Numbered from the stretch's first letter, positions 47,322 through 61,159 are shown. The stretch: 64,000 nucleotides of DNA from Vitis vinifera (GCF_030704535.1 NC_081823.1:7632501-7696500), one strand, 5' to 3'. Notes: generated from the sequence alone by a model not told the origin. A program made the numbers and translations.

Positions 47322-49225
47322 GTAAAATTTGAAAAAGATTTATTTTTATAAATTTAATCTTATAAAAATATGTTATTTAGGTGAAGTGATTTTTTGTTCA
47401 ATAATACAATTTCGTATTTTAGAATTAAAATTATAATTTTTTTTTTATTCTCTAAAAATGTAAATGACTATTTTTTTAACCATCATTCTTAGCTTCAAAA
47501 TTTTAATAATAAGAATATAATTAATTTAATAACAATTCTATTTTTATTTTCTATAATAAAGAATTTATTGTAAAAAAGGTCAATTTTAGTTTTGAAAAAA
47601 TTTCAATCAATATACTTCTCATAAATCCAACACTTTTACTACAATATATTTTATCTTAATAAATTTAATTATAAATAAGAAATAAATTATATGTAAATAT
47701 ATGATTAAAAATAATTTAACATTATTCTAAAAACATATCATAAATAGTAGATAATAATAAAAATAAATAAATTGTTAAATTTGCTTCATTATAATATATA
47801 TATATATTAATATTTTCTAAAATCATAATCCTCAAGGAAAATGAGATAAGAAAAAACAAGAAAGAAAATATAATAGAAAATTTTAAAATATTTTCTAAAA
47901 AAAAAAAAGGAAAGTTTGAAAAAGTGGATTGTTAATAATTTAAATTTATTTCTTAAAAGTTTAGGATTTTTATTCATCATTTTCTTTCCTTCTATTTTTT
48001 ATATCTATTTTTTTAAAAAAAATTAATAACTAAATATAGTATTTCTTTTAAAGTAATAATATTTAATAGGAAATCAATGAAAATAAATTATAGAGTAAAA
48101 ATTGCAACAAAATAAAAGAAAAAAAAACTTATATAGTAAAAATAAAAATAATGTATTATTTTTAATCATTTTTTATAAAATCATTTAAAAAATAATTATG
48201 ATTTTTTATTTTAGTTTTTTAAGAATTGTAATTTCATAACACTAAGGAAATAAATAAAAATAAATTTGATTTGAACGAGACAACCCTTAGTCTGAAAATA
48301 ATAAAAATCTATATTTTACAAAAAGACAAATATGAAATAAAAAAAGTTATAAAAACTAAAAATTTACTTAGATAATCAAATTGTTAGCTTTTTTTTTCGT
48401 GTGGTCATATATAAATTATATTTGTGTAAATATTATTTTTTAATTATAAATAAGAAATAAATGAAATTTAATTTGTACATTATGTTTATCAGTAATGGAA
48501 AAAAATAGAAAAGTATAACCTATGCAATTATATAAATGCATTCAAATTTATAACCCACCATTACCCATGAATTTGTACATAATGGTTGTAAATAATGAGT
48601 ATAATTCTCATATATAGTCTTTAATTGAAAGACTAAAAGATATACAACTTTTATAAGTTAAGGTCTCAAGTCACGTCACACTCTCATTCTTATGTCATTT
48701 TATTATTTTATTTTTAACAACATACATTATTACACAAGTAACTCATCCACTATATGAGAGTAGTGAGTTGAAGACATTGAAATTATATTTTAAAATAATT
48801 ATTTTCATATAAAGTTTATAAAAGTTTGGTTAACAAACCGTGTCAGAACTTAGCTAAATGAAATTATTTATCGTATTTAGAAGAAAGTCAACCTCTCAAA
48901 AAATATTTGATAAAATAATTTAATATTATAACTTAAAATTAAAAATGATAGGAAGAATGAGACCAGAGAGATAAGTAAGGGCAAGTATTCAACTGAATTT
49001 AAAAACAAAAAAAATAGTTACAAATGTAAATTCTAAGTATTATCAAGAGTTTGGAATCCCATGAAAAATCATATCAGTCTTATATTACACATCACACAGC
49101 AGGTAAAAAATGCAAATAGGAAAAGAATTAGAGGTGTTCATGAATTGTGTATTGATTGGAACTTGGACCCAAGTAGGGTCTGATTATTCTAAATTGGCTA
49201 GGCTTTGATATTTTTTCAGGGTTAC
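47322..49225. other. AT-rich spacer
   Basis: Very AT-rich, no gene, no strong repeat beyond homopolymer and short (TA) runs. The last roughly 200 bases are likely the kinesin 3' UTR. Confidence 0.5.
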
Positions 49226-52200
49226 CTAGTAATGCTCCTGATATATAGCTCCAAACTCTGCTCTCCATGCCTGATCATCATCTGGAGTAGAGATCATGTT
49301 GTTCTCTGCTATATCAGAATCCTCCCTACTCAGTATTGCAGATTGTGGCAGCCTGCTCTCTGCAAGGTACTGTTTCATTGTCACCATCTCCATCTTGTGT
49401 TTTCTCTTTAGCTTCTCCATTTGCTTTTTCAACCTCTCATTCTCTTGCTGAACCATATTGTAGTTGTCCTGTACAGATGTGTGGAAAGGTCATGAACGAT
49501 TGGATTAGACAGAAACTAGATTTTTTAATAACTATATGAATTTTCAGTTAGTTACCTCAGAGACTGAGGCTGCTTCCTCAGCTTCTCTGAGCCTGACAAG
49601 GAGTTCCCCTGCAGCATGAACAGCTTCTGCTGTGTCTCTGAGTTGAAGTTTGAGACTCTTGTTCTCCTTTATCAAGTGTTCCCTCTCTCTCTCCTTCTCC
49701 CTTCTCAGGGTTGAAAGCTCTGCAGCCAGGTACTTGTGAAAACGAGAGCCATTGCCTTTAGCTCCTGCTTTTGCAGCTGCCCTCTTCACCTCTGCTATCC
49801 CTTCCATGATATTCCGGTGCTTTTCAGCCAACTCATTATGCTTGTCTTGTAGGTCAGCATAGTGTTCAACAAATCTAGCGTGCCCAAGGACAGCTCTATG
49901 AAGTGCATCATCCAACTCTTCGGTGCACTTCTTCTCCAATCTCAACTCCATCTCCATCTTCTCTGCCCGCCTGCGGTGGGATTCAATATCAATCCTCAGT
50001 TCATCTGTTAGAGAAATCCAATCGCTCTCCATTTCTGTCCATCTCTGCCTTTCCCTCTCTAGTTCTTCCTCGCTATTATTATGAGAATCTACACTTTTTT
50101 GCAGTTGAATGGAACGTGAGAGCAAAGAAGATCTCAGTTTTTCAGTAGACATTTTTGCAGATGCATCAGACTCCAACTTGTTCCTTAAACTTTGAATTTC
50201 CTTAAGAAGTGCTTCTTTCTCATTCATGTCAAAGGATGTATTCCTGCACTCACGCTTGGTTTCTTCCTGGACTTCCTTTATTTCCTTTATAATTTCTAGC
50301 TCATGATTCTCATCACAATGGAATTTCAGAAGCTGTAAATATTCACCAAAAAATGACAGAATTGTTAAATGTAATAGTATGAGGTTGAATTATCACTAAC
50401 AAAAAAAGTAGGAGGATAATGACTAACCTTGTACTCTTCATTTTTAATCTCCCCAAGTGCTATTATTTCTTTGTTACCAGCTTCAAGATGAAGAGTATTG
50501 CTTTCCTGGCTATATTTTGTGGTGGAACTCTGTTGCAGTTGCTCTACCTGCAGGAATTCAAATTATTAATAAATTTGAAACCAATTATTGATATTCCTTT
50601 TTTTTTTTTTTTTAATTCGACAGACAAACAGAATTTCATATTCAAGGCAATTATTGATATATTCTATGGAATATATAAATAGCAATAAATTATCACCAGA
50701 CGGTTTAGCTGCTCAATTTTAGCTGCTTGCTCCATACAAACGTTTTCTAGCTCCTTCTGTCTCTTCATGGCTTCTGGACCCTGATACTGGAGAAACAGAA
50801 TACGCAAATTTACACAAAGATCACAAATAGAATACAGAGTCAAATTGCTTTTCAAGTTACTTGAGTCTAGACATACTTTGTACACTGGATTGGCCAATCC
50901 ATTAGAATTCCCTGATTCATCTGCAGCTACAATCCATCTCTTCAAGCTATCCTGGACTTCATCAGAGCCATCAAATCCTGTTCGCCGGCAAGAAGTGCAC
51001 AAGAAAGTAGCAGATGGTGCATCTAGAGATGGCTTCTCTTCCGGAAATTTTTGAACAGAGGCATCAACTTTCTCTACTTCTGGACATGGTTTCAGTGCCA
51101 AGTGTTCAAAGGAGAAGGCAACTGAAGATTTGTTTGATGCAGAGTTCCGCTGGTGATAGTCAATTATCTGTAAACCTCTTTGAAGGCTAGCAGCCAGTGA
51201 CTCAGTGGTGCCTGGAATTACCTTGCTTGACTGCAAAGAGGATCGAATCTGATCACTTTGTTTGAGCGACTGGTGCAATACATCTGAATTCAACTTGAAA
51301 CTGTTTGAAGCATTGTTTTGACTTGCCAAAGAGCTTGATGAGAAAATTATGCTTTTCCTCAGGGAATTTCCTATTCTTGGAGACTCAGACAATGTAGGGT
51401 CTTGGAGAAATGGAGACTGACGACATGAACTGATTGAAAGGCTACTTCTGGATGCAGGATTCATAGTTCTTGAAGGGACATCCATAGGATTATCCATAGT
51501 TGTGGCCATGTTGTTGTGAGGAAGTTCCTTCTGAGGTATTTCCAAGTTTATTTCTCCTGTTTCACCTTCTTCTTGACAGCTAATGTCAGGTTCACTCATC
51601 AAGTCCATCTCAGAATTTTCTTCTAGGGAACAGAAATGGATGGAATCTCTGTCATCAGATGAGTCCTTTGATTGATCTTCACAAGAACTATGCAAGTTAT
51701 CTAGCTGCAGATGTAATTCCCTTACATCATGCTCATCAATATTTAGCTCTTCCTCAGAATCATTATCTATGTGGGGAAGAAGCAAGGAGCGATTGAGGCT
51801 TACTCTCAATTGATTCAAGCTTTCACGTACATTTCTCCCTTTAAAGTATCCATTGTTACTTCCAGTGGAATTATATACATCTGATTTTGCTCTTATAAGT
51901 TCTTCCTGCAGCCAACAAAATGCACATTTTATCAGCTTTAGTTTGATCATCAAAAGCACACACAAATTCCTGAAGGACAAGATGATACCTTCAATTGGCG
52001 AATCTTATCACTCAAATCATTGACATGATCCTCAGTTATTTCATTTATCACTGGCTCATTTGATATGCATTTTGCTCTCTGTCCAAATCTGAGTGTGCTC
52101 AGTGTTTCACCATTACTCCTGCATTCAAAAAAGACAACCTTCGTTCAGAAAGTAACAAAAGAAAAAGGAAAAGACACTAGGGGCCTGTGGTACTGGTGTG

Positions 52201-55200
52201 CAGTGTGCACTTTCAGTAGAACAGCAATCCTTTTTTTGTTTTACTTTAGGGAATATCTACAACATGAAGTGACTCAATCGGATAGTCATTCATCAATTGC
52301 TTACAATGATCTTCATGAAACCAAATTTTGGATATTATTATTTAACAGTGCCATCATGGGCAGTGGGAAGATACTGGGAATGACCAAAGAGTAGTGCTGA
52401 CACCACCAGCACTAACGCCTAACTACAGAAGCATTACAACTAACATCATAATGTTAATATCCTGACGGGTTGAATCATTATTAATCATGCTTCACAATAA
52501 AACATAGACAAGAGTTATAAGTTCACGTACTTGCTATCTGGGGAGATGGCACAGATAACTGTTAGTTTGGCATTGCCACCAAGCGATTCTCGCAGCATAT
52601 GTGTTAAAGAGGAACTTCTGTAAGGAATGTCTTTGGGCCTCTCAATTTGAGTTCCTTTAGCAAGAACATTCACCAAGAGCCTGCACCCATTAAATACCAA
52701 AGTCATAATTATAAGAAGCTAGCAGCAAACTAACTCAACCATGTCTAGCTACTTTGAAGTTCTAAGAAAATTAATAATCACACATATTATCATGAAGCAG
52801 TAGCCTAAATCGACCATGGCTAGTGACATGGAAGTTCTAAGAAAATAAATAATCACATATATTTTGAATGCAGCCATGTGTGAGGTGTTACTACCAAGTT
52901 AAAAACTTATTTATGGCATGAAATAAAGGGAAATTTGGTTGCAATCATAACAGCAGAATCAAAACTGAAACATACAACACTAAGTTCAAAGATTTTCATT
53001 TAAATATATTATTTTAAAGGGGAAAGGAAAGATCTGAAATAAAGAAGTTCCACTGAACTCATTCATTCAAATAAAGAATAGACCAAAAGGAGAATCTTGA
53101 GGGCAGTACACTTCAACAAGTATTTATATAAAGATTTTTATTTTTCTTTTTGTTTCCCACTTCAATCCTGAATAGAATTTTCTTTAAAATGGATGTTTCT
53201 TTTCACAAAAAGGGAAAAAGAGAAAAATGCACAGTTTTGATACGAACAACCTGATACTAGCAGTATCCATCTTTCACCTGGAGGGAAATGAATAAGGATT
53301 ACAAGGTTATGGGGTCATACCCAAGCTGTGATAGGGACTTCTTTACATTTTTGCCTTCCCGTACTCTTAGTATACCAGCATCATCTAGTTTATTTCTTTC
53401 CATTCCTGCAAGATCAACAAGGCTGATTCTGCTTGTTTTGGAACTACCAAAACATTTTGATGAGGTTTCCTGAGGCAACAGTTTTTTCCAAAAGAAAAAA
53501 TGGAGAATATCAGAAGAAGCAATAATCAAATTGCTAATACGGCCAACAACATTGAGAGATAATAACAAAATAACCAAAAAAAAAAAAAAACAAATATATC
53601 CACATTAGGCACATAATTGGATTTTACACTGATCAAGTGTGCTATACAAATATAGAGATTGCATCCAGACTTCATTTGGATCTGGGTGACAAAAATTTAT
53701 TCTATCAGGCATTAGGGACTGCAGGAGCAAAAGAATAAGCTACTAATGGTTGAAGGAAAAAATGCAAGCAACAATTGTGAATCCATACAGTGTACCCAAA
53801 GACTGAGAGTAATACATAGGAGCTTAGATATTATTGCCTGATCCAAGGGATCATCATAATTCCAGCACATAAGTGCATGGTTTTAACATCTTCAGCTTGT
53901 GCATGGATAACGGATAGAATGAACATTGAAACACTTTATAACCACTAATATGCCAAAATATAAATATTGCATCCAGACTTCAGTTGGATCGAGGCGGTAT
54001 AAATTTCATCTATCAAGCAGAGCCACAGAATGAGCATATGCCACCAGAGTCATGGTTGAAGCAAAAAAAATGCAAGCAACAATTGTGAGTCTAGAATTAC
54101 AAAATACACCAAAAAGCTGAAGGTAATATTGTAACCAACCACTCTTGCTTAGATATTGTTCACTTTGGGTCCAAAAGGACCTCCCGGCTTTAAAAGAAGC
54201 TTTTCCCCTAACAGCCGATGTGGGATATCACAATCATCCCTAACAGCTGATGTGGGATATCGCAATCATGTAAGACCAAGTAGACAAATGCCTCTTATGG
54301 GGCCAAACAGAGAAAGGAGTTTGACCCACATCGAGGTTGGGGATTGACTTTAATACTATTCATAGTGCTTCCTCCTGTGTCCCAGAACTCAATGATGACC
54401 TACTCTCTCTCCTGTATCCCATAGGATTGCTAGGTTGTTCAAACAAACACCTTTTAGGGCCTTGTTACTAATTCAGTAGTGACCCACTTCCTCTTGTGTA
54501 CCACTCTCTCTCCCATGTCCCACAAGATTGTAGGGTTGTCCAAATAAACACCGCTTTGATACTATTCAATAGTGACCCACTCCCTCTTATGTCCTACAAG
54601 ATTACAAGCTAATCAAATAGACACCCTTTATGGCGTTGAAACAAATAGAGGAGTTCAGCTCTAATACTATTCAGTAATGACCTACTCTTTTAGGGCCTTG
54701 ATACTATTCAGTAGTGACCCAGACCGACTTCCTCTTGTGTCCCACTCTCTCTTCCATGTCCCACAGGATTGCAGGGTTGTCTAAATAAACACCGCTTTGA
54801 TACTATTCAGTAGTGACCCATTCCCTCTTATGTCCTACAAGATTACGAACTAATCAAACAGACACCCTTTATAGCTCTGATATTATTCAGTAATGATCTA
54901 CTCCCTCCTGTATCCCACAAGAGAGCATGCTAAATAGACAACACCCTTGCCAAACAAACAAAGATCCACTTTGAGGTAAGGGATTGGCTTTGGATCCAAA
55001 GGAACTCTTGCGGCTTTAAAATGTGTTAACACCATAAGAGGAGTCCATGCTAGTTATACAATATCAATAACTTTTTTTCATATTCGAAGTGCATAATTAA
55101 ATATCTTATCTCTATCGGTTTATGCATGAATAATGGGTTGAATGAAAATTGAAACACTTCATAACCTTGAAAATTGTCATTCCATAAGAAATCTATAACA

Positions 55201-57090
55201 AACAATAAAATCTATTCACAAAATAATGTCTTAACTCCTAATAGTAATTAGTTGAAATTATGAAACTCCAACTAGCAATTATATACCTTGCACCAAGACT
55301 CAATGATGCAAGTAAACACAACATGGGATCGAGAGCTCTTTGAATTTATGCTTGTTGCCCCAACTTTTCTACTTGAAAGCCCCTGCATCATATAAATAAA
55401 GCTCAACTAAATAATGAGCGAAAGAAGAGCATGGGAAGCAGAAATCCCAACAAAGGAACTCAATCCAAAAAGAGTCTTGTAATTGTCTACCTTGATCAAA
55501 ATTTGAGTTACGTCCTCATAGCTAGTCACATATTCCTCAGTCAAATTCTCAACATAAAACCCATTTTTGGGATCATCCTTTATCTGAAATAATTTAACCA
55601 ATCCCATTATTACTATAAAGCATCTAAACCCAGGTATAAAGAAAAAGGTCAAGAATGAAAAAGATCTCCACCTCAAGGTTCCTCTGGGTTGGATCAAGTA
55701 AATCCCCAATTTGTTCATTATATATCTGTGAGAATAAATCCATGACACATTGCGTTAACACCTTACAATACTTGAAACTAAAAAGTTGAAGCACATGCAC
55801 TCAAGAGGAGTTTTAGATGTACCTCAAGGAATGAACACCGACACTGATAATTTATCTGCTTGCCTACAAAGTTCTCTTGTTCCTATATTATAATTAAAAA
55901 GAAAAAAAAATGTCATGAATCGCAATTTTACATTCCTCATCTTCTCTTTTTCATTAAAATTGAGAAACAAAACCTACTTTCTGAATCTCAGCAAACAGCA
56001 TCTGGAAAATTCGAGGAACAATGCCCAGGTGACTGGTGGTGGATTGACCCTCAACCATGGCACTTGGGGGACCCCACATTGTGTAAGTCTTTCCGCTTCC
56101 AGTCTTGCAAAATATTCAAAGAAGTCAAGTCATTGTGAACTCACAGTTGAATAAATCTACTAAATTCTTTTGGAAATAGCAAAATAAAAAATAAAAAATG
56201 TGAACATATTCTATAGATACCTGTCCATATGACAAAATCGAAGTGTTGTAACCAGCTAATGCATCTTTAACTAAGGGCACGCCAACCAACTGAAAAATAT
56301 CTTCCTGTAAAAAAATGAAACAGAAGCGAATGAGCAATTTCTTATCCTTCATTTGGCAGCCCAGAAAACCGTGGGAGAGAAAGAAAAATGAGAATTGAAA
56401 TTTCGAATCTCATGTATCAAATGATTGAAATATTCGTCTGACTAGAGGTTTTAGTTATTCAAAGTTCTATTTTATTTTTTCATTTCTCTACGTTTCTCGG
56501 CAACCAAATGAAACAATTAATCTCTTTATAACTGAAAATAAAAATGTAAAACATGAATTCTCTAGTACCTGCTTCGAACTCGAATCTAAGACTGAATCAA
56601 ACATGAACTTCCGATCCCCAACCGACAATGTATCTGAAGAAAGTTTCTTCACCGTCCGTTCACCCTCCCTCTCATGCTCATTTACAGGCCTAATTCTCAC
56701 CACAACCTACCACACAAAGCACAAAAATCACGCAAAACAGTCAAATTAACTTCAAGTTTAACACAATTTCAAAATTAGGCTTCAACATCAAAGCTTCTAA
56801 GATACCTTGACGGTTGGATCCGGCTCCGGAGGCATCGGTAGCCCTTTCTGGCTGTCCGATCTGGTGACTTCTTTGGAAAAAATTGGCTCCGGTGGTGATT
56901 GCTTGGTGACGGAAGGCAGCGGTTGGGAATCAGTCAGTTGAGTGTTGGGATCAGTGTTTTCGGAGTTAGATTTGGGCTTTGTGCGAAATGAGGATGATTT
57001 GTGCTTGGATTTGGGAAGGAGCTTGCGGAGCGATGAAGTTGAGAGGCTTTGGAGAAAGCCATTATCGGAGGTCTCTGTGCTGGATTTCAT
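49226..57090 (-). CDS. KIN-12-type kinesin, 16 exons, 1207 aa
   Basis: Plus-end-type kinesin with an N-proximal motor and long coiled-coil tail, resembling plant KIN-12 (phragmoplast/cytokinesis) kinesins. Exons: 57090-56806, 56706-56569, 56304-56221, 56103-55978, 55882-55823, 55725-55672, 55583-55491, 55382-55287, 53469-53321, 52680-52531, 52118-51989, 51906-50878, 50786-50697, 50547-50428, 50332-49556, 49468-49226. All joins keep frame. The N-terminal extension (about 95 aa) is Ser/Lys-rich. The motor begins [10 protein letters not shown]. The P-loop is GQTGSGKT (168-175, split by intron 3), switch I is NSKSSRSH (293-300) and switch II is VDLAGMER (330-337). The neck follows with [10 protein letters not shown]. 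The tail has a [11 protein letters not shown] motif, then heptad-rich coiled coil (residues about 800-1180). ATG 57090 is the first in-frame ATG. Assignment to KIN-12F or another member is not settled. Confidence 0.9.
53641..55165. repeat. Tandem duplication plus about 0.9-kb insertion in kinesin intron 8
   Basis: A unit at about 53641-53950 (GCATCCAGACTTCATTTGG, AAATGCAAGCAACAATTGTG, GTGCATGGTTTTAACATCTT, GAAACACTTTATAACC) is repeated from 53951. The second copy is interrupted at about 54163 and resumes at about 55085 (GAAACACTTCATAACC). The insert (about 54163-55080) begins and ends with a related 34-bp sequence (CTTTGGGTCCAAAAGGAC and CTTTGGATCCAAAGGAAC, each followed by GGCTTTAAAA). It is filled with degenerate repeats of CAGTAGTGACCCAC and GATGTGGGATATC. 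No coding capacity. Confidence 0.68.
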
Positions 57091-57108
57091 GGTTGCAGCC
57101 TTGCAGAA

Positions 57109-57139
<31 letters not shown>

Positions 57140-57196
57140 GAGATTTGAATGTGGAAAAGAGGGTAGAGGAGAGAACGTTTATGGTATGGAGGATGA

Positions 57197-57207
57197 TGAC
57201 CGTTGGG
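57197..57207 (-). promoter_or_regulatory. MSA element (G2/M) upstream of the kinesin gene
   Basis: The minus strand reads CCCAACGGTCA, a perfect match to the mitosis-specific activator consensus YCYAACGGYYA bound by three-repeat MYB factors. It is 107 bp upstream of the kinesin ATG, just beyond a CT/GA-rich probable 5' UTR (57105-57140). This fits G2/M-phase expression, as known for many plant cytokinesis kinesins. Confidence 0.65.
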
Positions 57208-58525
57208 CAATGAATTTTAGTCCATTAGGGTTTCTTCAACATTTGAAAGGATGTAAATGACCCAATTCTCCTCTACTTTTCCTAGGTTGCTTTCATGAAA
57301 GTAAAATGGTAAACGGTGACTTTTAGACAAATCTATCATTTTCTTTTTATTTCAACTCTTGCTTAGGAAAAAATTATCTTCTTTCCCTATATTTAAATTT
57401 GAATTAGTTAGAATATTGATTTAAAACTTTTGTAGTCTTTTGAAATATCGGTATTTCTCGTGATTTTTTTAGTCTTTGAAGTACATTTACTTCTTATATT
57501 TTATCTCGATAAATTTAATTTAAATCGAGTTTGATTAATAAAACAAATCTAGTGTCACTGTAAATAAAGATTTGTTGTATTAAGTTCAATTAAAGAGATT
57601 AGAAAAAAAAAGGAAATGGGGTAAGTTTTTTTCTTTTTTTAAATTTAAAATTTTGTTATGATTGGAATAAGAGAAATATTACTATAATATATTTTTATAA
57701 ATCTTAACAAATTTGATGATTAGCATTGTAAATTAAGAGAAATTTCTTAAAATAGGGAAAAGTCATTTATATTAAGAAAAATAATTTTTCACTAAAATTA
57801 GTCGAGCAAAAGTTTGAACTTCACCATTTGTGAAAAGTTAATTTTATTAAGAAAAATAAGTTTTTACTAAAATTAATTAAGAAAAAATTTCGAAAACGTC
57901 TGACTGAAGGGGTGTGAAATGATTCGATGATTTTGAATTTGTTTCATAGTTGGAGACTAATGAACCATCATTATTGTGCTATCTCGTCATGTATGATGAT
58001 TATGGACCCACCCTTTGGCACTCTACTTTAGTAATAATACAAGGTTGCCTCTTCATTAACCTCTTAAACTTGGAGGGCTTGGTCCTTTTGGAAGAAAAGG
58101 AGGGACTATTTGGTCTATTTGTAATATTCAAATATAGAGCCGTTGTGGAGCGGAGATTGAAAGAAAAGCTAGAGTCACTGTCAGTTGTTTTTAGTGATTA
58201 CAGGCCACAGCTGCATGCGTGACGTCTAAACTTGGGGGCCCAATTTTTTGAAAACCTGAGGAGGCAACTCTGCAACAAGCCCATGAAGTTACTGAAACAG
58301 AGCTTCCAATCAAGGCCCAAAGACAATGGACTTTAAGCCTTCTACTTCGCTAGGCTAATGGGCCAAATATGAGCCCGTTTCTTAATTCTTTTATGACCAT
58401 TTAGCCCACCTCATACCAAGCTGCAAGCTCATATTGGGTTGGGCCTAATATTTGCTCTAAAGATGATAATGAGACTAATCTATACATTACTAGCATCCAA
58501 TCTCTAAAGCAATCCTTTAAGTTTA

Positions 58526-58837
58526 GGGTATGTTTGGTTCCAAAAGTATTAAAGAAAAGAAACACAAACAAACATATTTTTATGTTTGATTTTAACGTAC
58601 AAAATATCAAAGAAAATAAAATATAATTAAAATTAATTAAAATTTTATATATTTTAAAATTATTTAATCTTTATATAATAAAAAAATAACTTAAATGAGT
58701 TTTAAAAAACATGCAAAAATAATTCAATAATTTTAAATCTAATTTCATTTTTCTTAGTTTTTTTTTCCTTCCACTTTTTCTTTTTATTTTCTTTCCCTCA
58801 CATTTTCCCTTAAATTTTATGGAAACCAAACATAGCC
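58526..58837. mobile_element. Tourist-like MITE (family B, copy 3)
   Basis: It starts GGGTATGTTTGGTTCC and ends GGAAACCAAACATAGCC, flanked by TTA at 58523-58525 and 58838-58840. It is in the same orientation as 34869-35195; the shared right side includes CACATTTTCCCTTAAATTTT. Confidence 0.82.
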
Positions 58838-59036
58838 TTAAGCTCTTTTCAATCTTAAAAAAATGTGAGAGGAAGAAAATAAAAATAAAAAATTGATGTA
58901 AAAAGAAAAACAAAAGAAAAATATAAAAATAAGTTTACATTTAATAAAATTTTCTTACATATTTCTTCAAATTTATTTATCTTATTTCCTTATTAGTTTT
59001 CAGAATATGAAAAAAATTAAAATAATTTCTATTATA

Positions 59037-59069
<33 letters not shown>

Positions 59070-61159
59070 CCAATTTTTTATGGTAGACTAAAAAAGAAAA
59101 AGAAAAAGAAAAAAAAGGGATTTATTTCCTTCTTTTTCTTTCATACTTTCCCTAATCCAAAGGGTTGAAGAGACTTCTTGCCTTTTTCTAGAGTATGCTT
59201 TTTCTCATCTCATTGAATCTATTGCCTGGAGTATTTATTGAAATTGAACAATTCCATGCCTTATATATATCAAGTCAAAGTCCATCTCCTAGAAAAGTTT
59301 TTTTTTTATTTTTTATTTCTTTTTATTGAGAAACTTTGATGATTGGGTCCACCCAAACTAATGATGTGTCATAAGCTCTATAATTTTCTACCCTCTTCCA
59401 AAAGTGAAAAAAAAAAAAAAGTCTAGGTTATACTAAAATGAATAGACATAAAAAGAAAAAATATTTTAACATGGGTGATTATTCTCAAATTAACAAAAAT
59501 AAATAAATAAATTAATTTCCAACATTTAAAAAAAAAAAGAAAAAAAGAAAAGAAAAGGGAAGGATCACAAGCTTTGAAGTGGGAGAGGTGAAAAGCAGCA
59601 ATTTGATCCAATTCACATGTAGGTGAAATGGGTTGAGGAAGAATGTGAGTTGGGGTAAGTGTTGGACAGGGACATGGGCATTTAAAAGTCAAAGGCAACA
59701 TTTCAAGGGTTCAACCATATCATTTAATAGTGATGGCATGGGGCTCAATGGAGAAAGAGGATGCCCTCTTTTTCAATTTGCTTTTATGTTTTCTATCTTA
59801 TCTATAAATGATTTTTTAGAAGAGTCAAGATTTGTTTACTTTTCTCCCCTTAGGAGGAAATTTGGTATCCAATGGAAGTTTCTTGATTTCTATTTGTTTT
59901 AATTTACATTACAATAATTATCAATCATTTGTTTCAATATTTCATGAAGAAAAAATAGAAAAAAAAAAAAAAAAAAACCCCAATCTCTCTTTTCTCCTCT
60001 CATTCTCTCTTCTATGGTATCAATTTATTATTATAAATTAAGTAGAGACAAGAGGACCAAACATGCCCTAAGTTGATCTTAAGTTTTAAATTTCAAAGAA
60101 CCACTCCAAAGCTACTTTAGTGGTGGGATTAGGTGAATAAAATAAATTTTACATCATGTCTCCATGTCTCTACATTAGTGATTAGCCACTTACAAACCAC
60201 AAACAACCCCCTAATTAGTGTACCACTTAATTTTGGGGGAAAAAAATTGGAAGGATTTTATTGGGTGCCTAACAAAAAGGGGGAATGTGATTCAAGAAAT
60301 TCTACTCAAATAAGTCCCATACCTTTCCATCATTCTCAAAAGAAAAAGAAAAAAGAGGAAAGAGGAAAAAGAGGATGAAGGACAGAGAATTAGTCCACAT
60401 ATCTCCATCAAGGGAGAGGAGTATGGAGGCCAAGTGTCTTCTTGAGAAAAGGGAAAAAAAAAAACCCCCTTGTGAGAGAGGAGGGGCCAAGTAGGCCACC
60501 TTCCCAAAAGTCTAATTTGGAAGGATCCTATAATTTCAAGGAGATAGTTAAGGGCCATCAAGGAGTGGCCCCTCCAAGTGATTTTTATTGAAGGGCCCAT
60601 GGCCCACCATAATTGGCCTTTGATTTCTACCACTTTGGCTTTAGTTTGAATAATACACCACAACACCTCGTGGGAAAGCATTTTTATTGGGCCCAACAAT
60701 AATGAAAAGAAAAGAAAAAGAATGGATAGTGCTCTCCCTTTTCTAACATAGTGGGAGGGTTTTGGTACTTAAAAGTGTGAATTCTCTCACAAGTTGTACA
60801 ACTTTGCTTTTGGCAAATCTTGATTAATTTATCATTTTCGATTTTGGTGTATCTTTTTAGTTTTATTTTTTTCCTATCATTGAGAAGAAAATGAGACGTT
60901 AACAACTAAAATGATGTTTTGGATACAAGAAAATGACTTCCCATTTTTAATTTATGTGAAGTCATTATCAAAATAACTATTTGACACTTTACATATATCA
61001 CCCATATCTGTTCATATTATTTGAGAGATACCATGTATCATCTTAATTTGATGGTTCTGCAATATGATCCCTACAGGATTCTTCAGATTAGTTTTCTTAC
61101 ACTCATAATGGACATTAGAGTGAGAAAGTCGGTTAGATTGACTTCCACTCTGATGATCA

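Noticed and set aside
57091-57210. N-terminal extension of the kinesin to 57210
   Set aside because: The upstream frame is open but has no ATG (it begins at a TTG), contains the CT-rich leader and the MSA element, and encodes an unlikely LSVCLSLSLSF stretch.
60292-60699. 135-codon minus-strand frame
   Set aside because: Composition driven by A/T- and purine-rich sequence; no domain, no splice context.
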